From Nostoc sp. FACHB-152 (GTDB taxonomy: Bacteria > Cyanobacteriota > Cyanobacteriia > Cyanobacteriales > Nostocaceae), in NCBI RefSeq assembly GCF_014697475.1, contig NZ_JACJRV010000046.1, positions 1 to 58,768 on the forward strand: a DNA stretch of 58,768 nt, given 5' to 3'. Below the pieces are notes generated by a model. It worked only from the letters and a program-made list of their open reading frames with translations. It did not search any database and was not told where the DNA came from. Below, piece by piece: positions 35,830 to 44,070 of the stretch (its first letter is position 1; each line of letters begins with the position of its first letter). The position numbers and the translations under genes were made by a program.

Positions 35830-37716
35830 ATGAGCCAATCTAACTATAAATACAGAGTAGGTGAACTGCGACCCAGCCAAATTTTATTTTCCTTTGGTGT
35901 AGGTGCTGTACTCGACCTGCCCAATCTTTCAGTTATGGTTATGGGTTTGGAAGACTGGAATACATTTCTAGGGGTAGTTGAGTTGGGGGAGCAGCGTCTC
36001 CTGGCAGCTATTCGCCGTGAATTGGGTCAACAAGTTAAAAAATTACTTGCCCCTCCAATACCTGCTGAAGATGGCTCCTCCGGCAGCCCATTTGATGAAT
36101 ACGCCAGAACAGGAATCCCCGTTGCGCCCTTTCCTGGATGGATGGTATGCCCAAAATGTCGTTTGCTAGCACCCTTATATCCTTATTTCCAACTTAAGGA
36201 AAATCCTTATCGTCCAGACCAAACCCGTTATGTTCATCTCAACTGTTCTAAAAGTCAAAAAAAAGATCCAACAGCAATACCATCGCGCTTTCTCGTCTCT
36301 TGCGATCGCGGACATTTAGATGATTTTCCTTGGTTATATTTTGTTCATCGTGGCAATACAGCCTGTAAGGGGCCATTAAGGCTGGAGGAATACGGTGTAT
36401 CTGGTTCACCTACAGATATTGTAGTCAAATGCAGTGGCTGCAATATTGAGCGACGATTGTCTGATGCGTTTGGTGAACTAGCCAAGAAAAATATGCCGCG
36501 TTGTCGTGGTCGTCATCCGCATTTACGTAGTTTTGATGAAAGCTGTGATGAACAAATGAAAACTATCTTATTGGGGGCATCTAATAGCTGGTTTCCAATC
36601 ACACTCTCAGCCCTATCAATTCCTGTCACTTCTAATCAATTAGAGCAGTTGATTGAACAAAATTGGACTGTTTTGGGAAAAGCTAATGATTTAAACGCCT
36701 TAGAAGTACTGTTACAAGCGTTATCCGCTATAGGGCAACTTCAGGAATTCTCTAAATACAAAACCGGTAAAATTTGGGCGGTAATCCAACAAAAACAACT
36801 TCAGCAGCAAAGCAATCTTGATGATGAAAACGTCAGGGATTTGAAAACACCTGAATGGCAAATTTTTTCATCTGCTGATCCAAATCTTAATACTCCAGAT
36901 TTTCAACTGCGGCCTGTAAACCCACCATCTGGGTATGAAAAATATTTTTCACAAGTAGTGTTAGTAGAAAGACTGCGAGAAGTGCGTGCCTTAATTGGTT
37001 TTACACGTATTCAATCTCCAGGTGACTTTATTGACTCTGGACAAATTCTTACAGAGCATCGAGTAGCTTTAAGCCGCAGCAAACCTAAATGGGTACCAGC
37101 AAGTGAAGTCAAAGGCGAGGGTATTTTTATCCAGTTTCAAGAAACAATTCTTCATCAATGGGAAAAAAATCAACAGTTACGGGATTATGAGCGTCAAGCT
37201 TTTGATGCTCATAAAAAGTGGTGTAACATCCGTTCCCTAGATCCAGACAAAGTTAAGTTTCCTGGTATACGCTATATTTTACTACATTCCTTTGCTCACG
37301 CCTTGATGCGGCAAATGGCTCTTGAGTGTGGTTACAATGCTGCCAGCTTAAAAGAGCGAATTTACTCCAAACGACCAGAGGAAGAAGGTGGGCCAATGGC
37401 AGGCATACTAATTTATACTGCCGCACCTGATAGCGAAGGTACTTTGGGTGGGTTAGTCAGTTTGGGAGAGCCTAAAACACTTGGATATCATATAGATCAA
37501 GCTTTAGAACAAATGCGCTTATGTGCTTCTGACCCATTGTGTGCAGAACACACTCCATTTAAAGGAGCTACATCTCTGCATTGGGCAGCTTGCCATGCTT
37601 GTCTGTTTAGCCCGGAAACCTCTTGTGAACGCGGTAATAAGTATCTTGATCGTGCAGTTTTGATTCCCACTGTCTTAACTACAGATTTGGCATTTTTCCC
37701 AGAGGTAAAAGTGTGA
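35830..37716 (+). CDS. drmB: DISARM DUF1998 protein DrmB
   Basis: 628 residues. N-terminal RVGELRPSQILFSFGVGAVL is typical of DrmB. Cysteine pairs at CPKCRLLAPLY and CSGCNIERR, with CRGRHPHL, suggest a zinc site. The C-terminal third is the DUF1998 domain: LLHSFAHALMRQMALECGY, GILIYTAAPDSEGTLGGL, and a Cys-rich CASDPLCAEH ... HWAACHACLF ... TSCERGN. DrmB partners DrmA in the DISARM core. The stop codon overlaps the drmC start as GTGA. No clear Shine-Dalgarno sequence precedes the ATG because a repeat tract abuts it. Confidence 0.92.
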   Translation: MSQSNYKYRVGELRPSQILFSFGVGAVLDLPNLSVMVMGLEDWNTFLGVVELGEQRLLAAIRRELGQQVKKLLAPPIPAEDGSSGSPFDEYARTGIPVAPFPGWMVCPKCRLLAPLYPYFQLKENPYRPDQTRYVHLNCSKSQKKDPTAIPSRFLVSCDRGHLDDFPWLYFVHRGNTACKGPLRLEEYGVSGSPTDIVVKCSGCNIERRLSDAFGELAKKNMPRCRGRHPHLRSFDESCDEQMKTILLGASNSWFPITLSALSIPVTSNQLEQLIEQNWTVLGKANDLNALEVLLQALSAIGQLQEFSKYKTGKIWAVIQQKQLQQQSNLDDENVRDLKTPEWQIFSSADPNLNTPDFQLRPVNPPSGYEKYFSQVVLVERLREVRALIGFTRIQSPGDFIDSGQILTEHRVALSRSKPKWVPASEVKGEGIFIQFQETILHQWEKNQQLRDYERQAFDAHKKWCNIRSLDPDKVKFPGIRYILLHSFAHALMRQMALECGYNAASLKERIYSKRPEEEGGPMAGILIYTAAPDSEGTLGGLVSLGEPKTLGYHIDQALEQMRLCASDPLCAEHTPFKGATSLHWAACHACLFSPETSCERGNKYLDRAVLIPTVLTTDLAFFPEVKV

Positions 37717-38528
37717 GTTTCTTGCCACCGCTTTTATTAGCTCAAATTCGCACTTGTGCCAAACAACTTCCATCTCCTATTTTGGAAGCTGTGATTGATT
37801 TGTTGAGGAACAGTGCAGCAAAATATTGTAATTTTGAATTGAAAGCATCTATCTTGAAACAATTGCCCAATGTTAACTTTCGCCGACTCGTAGGGGAATT
37901 GTTAGAAACTTGGTGTCGGGAAGCTGTTTATTTAGACAGTACTGCGATCGCTGCTGCCCTTTCTACAGCAAGCTACTGTGAAGTAGCAGCACAGGATGAG
38001 TTATCGGTTGAGGTAGTATGGACTGGGCCTGTGACTGAAGGAATGCCTCTACGCAGAACTGAACAGGTGTTGCTACAAATGATTCGGGAAGCCCAACAGG
38101 AATTTATCTTGATAAGCTTTGCTGTATATAAAATTCCAGAGATTACAAAAGCATTAGTAGCTGCTATTAATCGGGGAGTTAGGGTGCAGATTATTGCTGA
38201 AACTCCAGAAGCAAGTGAGGGTAAAATTTCTTTTGGAGCGAGTACCGCCCTTGGTCAAGAAATTGCAAGAAAAGCACAATTGTTTATTTGGCCGCGACAT
38301 AAGCGGTTGACAGATTCAGAGGGACACTACGGTTCATTACACATCAAGTGCGCGATCGCTGATAGAAAGCATCTGTTTATTTCCAGTGCTAACCTCACTG
38401 AGTACGCTCTGACACTAAATATGGAAATGGGGCTATTGGTTCACAGTGAATATATAGCTCACCAAGTAGCGGAACACATCGAACGTTTAATTCAAGAAGA
38501 GTTTCTTGTATCTTTAAACTTACCATAG
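37713..38528 (+). CDS. drmC: DISARM PLD-domain protein DrmC
   Basis: 271 residues, GTG start overlapping the drmB stop (GTGA). Residues 110-265 form a phospholipase D-type nuclease domain with the HKD signature SLHIKCAIADRKHLFISSAN (His-x-Lys-x4-Asp), followed by LTEYALTLNMEMGLLV. An N-terminal helical region precedes it. In DISARM, DrmC is reported to be dispensable or weakly contributing to protection. It is the last gene of the locus; no obvious terminator hairpin follows in the next 100 bp. Confidence 0.9.
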   Translation: MSFLPPLLLAQIRTCAKQLPSPILEAVIDLLRNSAAKYCNFELKASILKQLPNVNFRRLVGELLETWCREAVYLDSTAIAAALSTASYCEVAAQDELSVEVVWTGPVTEGMPLRRTEQVLLQMIREAQQEFILISFAVYKIPEITKALVAAINRGVRVQIIAETPEASEGKISFGASTALGQEIARKAQLFIWPRHKRLTDSEGHYGSLHIKCAIADRKHLFISSANLTEYALTLNMEMGLLVHSEYIAHQVAEHIERLIQEEFLVSLNLP

Positions 38529-38829
38529 CGTAAGTATTTAGTTTTGGCTACACATTTCTGTGATAGCAGTTTTTTACCTAAAGAGTTATTTTTCTATTTT
38601 TTATTACTCATATATACAAACGTGCTTGCATTATCAATAGGCAGTATGTAACTTGGCTATTGTGCAGTTTATTAACAAATGAACTGAAATATAGATGTAT
38701 TTGAGTTGAGCTATACCTGTACTAAACTGGCATATTTGGTAAATTATTTTCTAATTTACAAACAATTTAGTAATGTGCTAGTTGAATTCGCTTCTCATTG
38801 ATGTTGTCTTTCACTTGGAATTGAGTTTG
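38529..38829. other. Intergenic gap after DISARM
   Basis: About 300 bp, AT-rich, no gene seen. It separates the DISARM locus from the next operon, whose promoter probably lies here; no specific element was recognised. Confidence 0.5.
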
Positions 38830-39228
38830 ATGATATGTGAAAACGTTATCTACACCCAAAAAACACTTGCCGAAAGATATGGGATTTCAATCTCTGCTTT
38901 ACAAAAGTGGTATCCCTATGCCGGTATAGTAAAACCGCGAAAGCGGGGAGGATATTTTGATGCAGCAACAGTTGAGATTGCTGATGTTTTCTACGTTGCT
39001 ACCAAAATTAGGCGGTTGACGTATAAGGAATATTTACAGCAAGTAATTCCTGCTGGTGGCTTAGATGCTTATTTACAAAAAGTTAATGGCTTAACCCTTT
39101 ATAACTTTTTGACCAAGCATATATCTGAGGAAGAAAAAAATAACCCGATTGTGCAATCAGTAATTAGGAGAATTGAGCGCAATGAAGCATATCAACAAAG
39201 TGGCAGAGACTTTGCAGGTGTCGCCTGA
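38830..39228 (+). CDS. MerR-like helix-turn-helix protein
   Basis: 132 residues from ATG 38830, where the fold begins (MICENVIYTQKTLAERYGIS); a TTG at 38782 would add a hydrophobic stretch unlike the fold. YTQKTLAERYGISISALQKW looks like an N-terminal winged HTH of MerR/excisionase type, followed by KPRKRGGYFDAATVEIADVF, which fits the wing and helix of those proteins. The C-terminal half is helical. It is the first gene of the operon that runs to about 47.2 kb and overlaps the next gene, so it may regulate the module. Confidence 0.65.
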   Translation: MICENVIYTQKTLAERYGISISALQKWYPYAGIVKPRKRGGYFDAATVEIADVFYVATKIRRLTYKEYLQQVIPAGGLDAYLQKVNGLTLYNFLTKHISEEEKNNPIVQSVIRRIERNEAYQQSGRDFAGVA

Positions 39229-39802
39229 TGTAGTACGTACCTGCTGTCGGTTGTTAGATTTAGCTTTACAGCCAAATGATACGCTTGACGAAACAATCGA
39301 ACAGCAATTAGTTCAACTTAAAGAGATAGCTTCTCGTGAAGGTATGTCCTTGGAAGAAGCTGCCCAGCACTTGATTGCAATGCGCGATCGCAAATCAGAA
39401 GTAGGTGAACATAAGTTCGATAAGCGCGAGTATATTAAACAGCGATTTGGCGTAGACCCAGAACAAGCTTCTCCCGATAGTTTTGTAGGAATACTTTATC
39501 GGGATGCAGACAGAGGAATTCAGTTAGGAGAATTACGCCATAAAGTGGTGCTTGAATCTTCCACACTTGCTCTAGAAGAATTTGTTTTTCATGGCAGTAG
39601 TTCGCTGGCTGAAGGTAATACTTCCGTTGCGGCTGGTTACGACCAGGCGCAAGAGCGAATCAATTCGCGCATTGATAACGATTTTTTCGGCAAGGTGAAC
39701 TGGGGGGAAGAGACTCATCCACTGTTGGTCGGTACATCGACACCGCAGCCCAGACAGTTGAAGTCCTCGCAGCCGAAAACCGGGCAATCTCCGAAGAAAT
39801 AG
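39182..39802 (+). CDS. Unrecognised cytoplasmic protein with helical N-terminus
   Basis: 206 residues from ATG 39182 (AGGAG at 39166-39170; a TTG at 39173 is also possible). It overlaps the end of the previous gene. Residues 1-60 could form a small helical DNA-binding fold (HINKVAETLQVSPDVVRTCC), then QLKEIASREGMSLEEAAQHL. The remainder has no recognised domain and ends in a Pro/Ser/Lys-rich tail. No membrane segment. Genes for small membrane proteins follow directly, so it may be a cytoplasmic component of the same apparatus. Confidence 0.65.
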   Translation: MKHINKVAETLQVSPDVVRTCCRLLDLALQPNDTLDETIEQQLVQLKEIASREGMSLEEAAQHLIAMRDRKSEVGEHKFDKREYIKQRFGVDPEQASPDSFVGILYRDADRGIQLGELRHKVVLESSTLALEEFVFHGSSSLAEGNTSVAAGYDQAQERINSRIDNDFFGKVNWGEETHPLLVGTSTPQPRQLKSSQPKTGQSPKK

Positions 39803-39810
39803 TAGCTCAG

Positions 39811-40059
39811 ATGCTACCCATCTGCTATCGAATACGGGATGAGAGTTTACTTAATTTGAGAAAAACATCTACTCAGGCAGTTGGTATAAATTTACTTTCG
39901 GTAGTAGCTGGTACTGTAGTTGGGACATGGGTAGCAATTCCGCCAACGCAGGATAAACAGGAGATTTACAGCATCCAGCCAATTTTGGTGGGTGTAGGCA
40001 TAGGTGAATTAGTTGGTTTAATTCTGGCATTAGTAGTTATCTGGTTTACCAGGGAGTAA
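39811..40059 (+). CDS. Small membrane protein, two TM segments
   Basis: 82 residues. Hydrophobic segments GINLLSVVAGTVVGTWVAI (about 25-43) and LVGVGIGELVGLILALVVI (about 59-77) predict two membrane helices joined by a short loop. There is no recognised family. The ATG follows the preceding stop by 8 bp with a poor ribosome-binding site, so translation may be coupled. Part of a run of small membrane genes before the cell-wall hydrolases and the FtsK-like ATPase. Confidence 0.6.
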   Translation: MLPICYRIRDESLLNLRKTSTQAVGINLLSVVAGTVVGTWVAIPPTQDKQEIYSIQPILVGVGIGELVGLILALVVIWFTRE

Positions 40060-40061
40060 GT

Positions 40062-40280
40062 ATGAGTGCAGCATTTGACTTTTTGGTTAACACAGCAGGT
40101 GGTTTGTTGATGAACCTGGGTGTTTCTGGGATGGTAGGACAGCTATTGGGAGTGGGTGCTGCTCTTGCCCTGCACCCTCTGTTACTACTAACCGGAATAG
40201 TTGTGGGTGGTGCAGGAATTGCGATCGCACGCGAGTTAAACAAGCGCCCTCAGTTGCAGTTGGTTGTTGATAATACGTGA
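40062..40280 (+). CDS. Small hydrophobic membrane protein
   Basis: 72 residues with GGGAG about 5 nt before ATG 40062. Nearly the whole length is hydrophobic, with Gly/Ala/Leu-rich segments at 10-34 and 38-56 (LLLLTGIVVGGAGIAIA), and a short polar C-terminus. It resembles, in size and composition only, VirB2/VirB3-like or holin-like small membrane proteins; no family match is claimed. Gap to the previous gene is 2 bp. Confidence 0.6.
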   Translation: MSAAFDFLVNTAGGLLMNLGVSGMVGQLLGVGAALALHPLLLLTGIVVGGAGIAIARELNKRPQLQLVVDNT

Positions 40281-40290
40281 GGGGTAAATT

Positions 40291-41133
40291 ATGTTTACTC
40301 CTACACCTGTCCGAAATAAACAACCAAATCGAAGAAGACAAAAGGTAAATGTCACCCTGTGGACGGTTTGTTCGACTGTTAGTGCGCTGTCTGTTATTGG
40401 GGCGGTTGCATTAATGGTTGGATGGAAGCAACAAATTCCAAGTAATCAGATATCGGAGGTACAGCAAGTAAAGGCGCAAGTTGCCCAAATTCGAGAAGTG
40501 TACTTAGAAAAGCTTTCCCGTACTGACTACAATATAGACCATCTGTCCAGTTACTCCTCAGTAGAGGGTGCGCCTACTCTTACAGGCTGGCGACAGTTGG
40601 CGGCGGCATTGTGGGGACAGCAATTGCGGGGTGAAATATCCAGAATGCAAGCTAATGAGAAATCTGGGTTTTACCGCCTTCATTATATGCCAGCACTGGA
40701 AATAGTTAAATTCAACTCGCTGGATGTTTTACTAGAAGCGGCTTCTGGAAATAATAGTTTTTATTGGGGATACCGCAAAACCGATGGTACGAAAGTTGAA
40801 GAGAAGATACCAACCGGGGCTGCTGCTGTTTTGATCTTGGGTAAATTAGAGGCGATTGATTACGCCCAGAATTTAGAATCTCAACCATCGGTCGATCTCA
40901 ATCAAATGCTAATTCAGATTAGGAATGCTCAAGAACCATACTCGCTTGCACAGGCGCAGCTGTTACGGGCGCGGGGGTATTTAGACCCAGTAGAGCAGAT
41001 GGCACAGGTGGCAGACATCCGCGAGAAAATACGCCAAAAAGAGGAGCAAAGGCAAATATATCTCCAACAAATGAAGAAGCAATTACCTCAGCCGATTCCT
41101 AATAGAAAGCCTGTTAATAAATCAGGGGAGTGA
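40291..41133 (+). CDS. Membrane-anchored protein with extracytoplasmic domain
   Basis: 280 residues, AGGGG upstream. A basic N-terminus (NKQPNRRRQK) precedes a single membrane helix at about 22-46 (VCSTVSALSVIGAVALMVG), giving an N-in, C-out topology. The external part has a coiled-coil-like start (ISEVQQVKAQVAQIREVY), a middle domain, and a helical Gln/Lys-rich end. No family recognised. Membrane fusion or scaffold proteins of secretion and transfer machines often have this architecture; function is inferred from neighbours only. Confidence 0.65.
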   Translation: MFTPTPVRNKQPNRRRQKVNVTLWTVCSTVSALSVIGAVALMVGWKQQIPSNQISEVQQVKAQVAQIREVYLEKLSRTDYNIDHLSSYSSVEGAPTLTGWRQLAAALWGQQLRGEISRMQANEKSGFYRLHYMPALEIVKFNSLDVLLEAASGNNSFYWGYRKTDGTKVEEKIPTGAAAVLILGKLEAIDYAQNLESQPSVDLNQMLIQIRNAQEPYSLAQAQLLRARGYLDPVEQMAQVADIREKIRQKEEQRQIYLQQMKKQLPQPIPNRKPVNKSGE

Positions 41134-41137
41134 TGTC

Positions 41138-41704
41138 ATGTATGTCAAGTTTGCTGCTGCGATAATTTGCATAGCTTTGTGTTCGCTCAATGTTGTAGCG
41201 GCAGTCAAACGTACCCCTATTCGTACTACCCTGGAAGGCTCAACTCGCACAACGGTTGAAATGATGCCATCTCCCAATTCAGAAGTGCATTGGATGAGTG
41301 CAGTTATATTTCTGGCTGGGTTTGCTTGTTTCTTGAGTTGGGGAATTTCTGACTATAACAATGCAGTTGAAGAAACAGATGAAGTTTCTGATAAATTGGG
41401 AAAATCTGGCAATCAACAACTTTATGTTGGTGTTCCTAATACTGATATTCAGCCTTCTTTAATCCCCCCAACTTCGCCTCCTGGTATAAGATTTAATAAC
41501 GAGTTTTCTGCTAAAAATGTCGTTCAATTTTCTCCTCGTTCTGCTGTTTCTGGATTAGAGCGAGTAGATAGTAGCCAGTTTGTTGAAGATGGAGTACAAA
41601 ATCAACCTGGAATCTTATCTCCAGAAGAGTTTTACGCTCAACTTCAAGATGAAGATTTTTGGGAAGATACTAACTCCCAAATAAATAATAAACCCGCCAG
41701 CTAG
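41138..41704 (+). CDS. Membrane protein with signal-like N-terminus
   Basis: 188 residues. The N-terminus FAAAIICIALCSLNVVAAV looks like a signal sequence or first membrane helix, and HWMSAVIFLAGFACFLSWG at about 50-69 is a second helix. The rest is polar, acidic and disordered-looking (Pro/Ser/Asn-rich). GGGGAG lies before the ATG and the gap to the previous gene is 4 bp. Family not recognised. The acidic tail would be cytoplasmic if both hydrophobic segments span the membrane. Confidence 0.6.
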   Translation: MYVKFAAAIICIALCSLNVVAAVKRTPIRTTLEGSTRTTVEMMPSPNSEVHWMSAVIFLAGFACFLSWGISDYNNAVEETDEVSDKLGKSGNQQLYVGVPNTDIQPSLIPPTSPPGIRFNNEFSAKNVVQFSPRSAVSGLERVDSSQFVEDGVQNQPGILSPEEFYAQLQDEDFWEDTNSQINNKPAS

Positions 41705-41722
41705 TTAATTTGAGGTCATATT

Positions 41723-42211
41723 ATGAGTAGAAATCAACGCCGTAATTTTGATGTTGATTATTCTGAAGGTGGAGCAATTGTGCCTGCCAATCGGTTGCAA
41801 AATATGTTGCAGCAGGTACAGCAAGGAGGAATGGTAAATCAGCAATCTAGCGTTTCTCCTATGACTACTTATGATACTCAACCCGTAGAAGTTAGGTATA
41901 TCAATGCACCTACTGCCTATAAGCCGAGAGTTCCTCAGATAGAAATTCCCTACATTGAGACTTGGAAAGCACATAGGTTGCATCCACAAAATCCCTGGAG
42001 ATTTGGCTGGTATCCAGTATATTTTTTATCTGATGTAATTAAATCTCCTGTGGGTGTCGCTGCTGTAGGAGTGTGGTTATTAATAATGCTGTTGAATTTT
42101 CTCCTTAATGGCAGTTACACCGGGCCAGGATATGCAGCTGGGAAGAAGATTGAAGTGGTACCCAAGGAAGTTCCTTCTTTTGCCCTGCCTGTGGTTAAGC
42201 AGTTGGATTAA
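41723..42211 (+). CDS. Membrane protein with one C-terminal TM segment
   Basis: 162 residues with GAGG upstream. A polar, Gln/Pro-rich N-terminal 105 residues are followed by a hydrophobic stretch with SPVGVAAVGVWLLIMLLNFL at about 109-130 and a short tail. Its stop overlaps the next ATG as TAATG, a sign of coupled translation. No family recognised. Confidence 0.6.
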   Translation: MSRNQRRNFDVDYSEGGAIVPANRLQNMLQQVQQGGMVNQQSSVSPMTTYDTQPVEVRYINAPTAYKPRVPQIEIPYIETWKAHRLHPQNPWRFGWYPVYFLSDVIKSPVGVAAVGVWLLIMLLNFLLNGSYTGPGYAAGKKIEVVPKEVPSFALPVVKQLD

Positions 42212-42552
42212 TGTGGGTAAAGGCAATTTTTTGGTTCGTACTGCTGGTATGGATTGCAGATATCTTGCAACCAGGATATTTGCAGTTTTATAACTGGCGT
42301 AATGCTGTGGCATTAGCACAAAAGCTTCAATTTTTATCGCCAACAGTTGTTTCTACTGCTGCACCTAGTGTGAATATATCTTCTAATCCTGTCTCTACTC
42401 GCTATTCCCCTAAAGTTAAGGAATCTGCAACATCCGGAGATGGCCTAAGTTATCCTGATTGTCGTGTAGCTCAGAATGATTTTGAGGAAGTATTGAGTAC
42501 TGCAAAGATTGGTTGTTGGCAGGTTTCTCCTGCTAATGCAAAAAGGCGTTGA
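42211..42552 (+). CDS. Small exported or membrane-anchored protein
   Basis: 113 residues; ATG overlaps the preceding stop (TAATG). N-terminal helix AIFWFVLLVWIADIL (about 4-19) is a membrane anchor or uncleaved signal. The rest is Ser/Val-rich, with two cysteines near the end (YPDCRVAQNDF ... IGCWQVSP) that could form a disulfide outside the cytoplasm. No family recognised. Coupled to the membrane genes on either side. Confidence 0.55.
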   Translation: MWVKAIFWFVLLVWIADILQPGYLQFYNWRNAVALAQKLQFLSPTVVSTAAPSVNISSNPVSTRYSPKVKESATSGDGLSYPDCRVAQNDFEEVLSTAKIGCWQVSPANAKRR

Positions 42553-42556
42553 GACA

Positions 42557-43207
42557 ATGCGAATAATCTTTGAAACTGACGGTAAAAAGGAGGTTAGTAA
42601 TTCGACTGTAACTAGTTTGGATGAGACAGCCGATACTAATTCGAGTGAAAGTTGGAGATATGCGATCGCAACCTCAGTTGTCATTGCAGCTATGGTCATT
42701 CCCCAGGTTTCTGGATGGATTGAATCTCAATTGTTAGTTAAATCTCTCCAGAATCTAATACTACCTAGAACTTTTGTTAGTAATAAGGTTTTAAATAACG
42801 GTCGAATTGCCTTTCCTACAGCGGCTGGTACTCCTGTAACTAGTGAATTTGGTTGGCGGACACATCCCATTACAGGCGATCGCAAGTTTCACAGGGGAAT
42901 TGATTTTGGCGCAGCCAAGGGTACGCCAATTTATGCGATTGATGCTGGCCGAGTAGCTTTTGCGGGTGACAAGGATGGTTACGGCAAAGCAGTTATTATT
43001 CAGCATCAGGGAAGTTTATCTACTCTCTATGGTCATGCCAGTCAGCTGTATGTACAGCAGGGACAACAAGTTGTTCGTGGGCAGATGATTGCAGCAGTAG
43101 GTAGTACGGGGTTTTCGACGGGGCCACATTTACATTTTGAGGTTCACGTTAACGGTGTAGCGCAGAACCCCCGCCCTTATTTACACGAATATTTAGCAAA
43201 CCGTTGA
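42557..43207 (+). CDS. M23 family zinc metallopeptidase
   Basis: 216 residues from ATG 42557. A membrane helix at about 34-52 anchors a periplasmic LytM-type domain: SEFGWRTHPITG, FHRGIDFGAA (zinc ligands His112 and Asp116), LYGHASQL (His160), and GPHLHFEVHVNG (His191, His193). All zinc and catalytic residues are present, so it should cut peptidoglycan cross-links. It lies beside a lysozyme-like gene and a DNA translocase gene, so it probably opens the cell wall for an envelope-spanning structure rather than acting in growth. Confidence 0.9.
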   Translation: MRIIFETDGKKEVSNSTVTSLDETADTNSSESWRYAIATSVVIAAMVIPQVSGWIESQLLVKSLQNLILPRTFVSNKVLNNGRIAFPTAAGTPVTSEFGWRTHPITGDRKFHRGIDFGAAKGTPIYAIDAGRVAFAGDKDGYGKAVIIQHQGSLSTLYGHASQLYVQQGQQVVRGQMIAAVGSTGFSTGPHLHFEVHVNGVAQNPRPYLHEYLANR

Positions 43208-43233
43208 AAGTTATTTAGCTATTGGCAAGAGCA

Positions 43234-44061
43234 ATGCAAATTGTACCGATTTTTATATCAGGTGTAGTTGGTGCAGCCTGCTCTGTTGCATTTTCTTATG
43301 GAGTAGCTTCACTGCCATGTGGATTGGTATCCAAGGGTGCGGATACTGTTTGTCAGGTGCGTAGTTTTGGTAAAGCAGTTGATAGTTGGAAATTTGGGTT
43401 TATTGTTGGTGGTTTAGTAGGATTGATTTTCAGTCCTCGTCATCAATTTATATCCCGTTTTCAACCCATTCATTTGTCAACTGCTTCTTTAATTACTTTA
43501 GGCATTTATTTCTCAATTTCTCAAGGTAATAGTGTTTCTTCATTGTCGTCAAATAGTTTAAAAAAAACAGGTAGTACAAGCTCTTACCAAACATATTCTT
43601 ATTCACCAAGATTGAGTGCTTTTTTAGCAACAATTCGTTGGGCAGAAACAGGAACCAGTGAGCCAGAAAGTTATCGCAAGTTAGTATTTAACGGAACTTT
43701 TAATGATTTTTCTACGCACCCGTTAAAGAAACAGTGCGCTCCTATTAATGGTAAAAATGTTTGTTCGACTGCGGCTGGTGCTTATCAAATGTTGGATATA
43801 AGTTGGTATGACCTTCGGCCAAAGTTAAACTTAAAAGATTTTAGTCCAGCTTCTCAGGACAAGATGGCAATTGAATATATTCGTCGTAATAATGCTTTAA
43901 GTGACATTGAAGCAGGAAGATTTGATACTGCTGTATGCAAAGTAGGTAGGGTATGGGCCAGTCTTATTTGCAATTCGTACAATCAAAATCCTAAATCAAT
44001 TGTTCAATTAAGAACTTACTATCAGCAGCAATTACAGAAGTTTGAAATTTCTAGAAAGTGA
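43234..44061 (+). CDS. Membrane-anchored lambda-R-type lysozyme-like protein
   Basis: 275 residues from ATG 43234 (TTG at 43222 is also possible). Hydrophobic segments at about 5-27, 55-67 and 82-96 place the C-terminus outside. Residues 125-275 resemble phage lambda endolysin-type lytic transglycosylases: IRWAETGTSEPESYRKLV (general-acid Glu), FNDFSTHP, and STAAGAYQMLDISWYDL, all landmarks of that family. It should cleave glycan strands of peptidoglycan. Together with the M23 peptidase it gives a two-enzyme wall-opening pair. A phage lysis role is less likely because no phage structural genes are near. Confidence 0.82.
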   Translation: MQIVPIFISGVVGAACSVAFSYGVASLPCGLVSKGADTVCQVRSFGKAVDSWKFGFIVGGLVGLIFSPRHQFISRFQPIHLSTASLITLGIYFSISQGNSVSSLSSNSLKKTGSTSSYQTYSYSPRLSAFLATIRWAETGTSEPESYRKLVFNGTFNDFSTHPLKKQCAPINGKNVCSTAAGAYQMLDISWYDLRPKLNLKDFSPASQDKMAIEYIRRNNALSDIEAGRFDTAVCKVGRVWASLICNSYNQNPKSIVQLRTYYQQQLQKFEISRK

Positions 44062-44070
44062 AACTTAGTA

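Noticed and set aside
42557-44061. Prophage lysis cassette
   Set aside because: Although the lysozyme-like gene resembles a phage endolysin, it is membrane-anchored and there are no capsid, tail, portal or terminase genes nearby.
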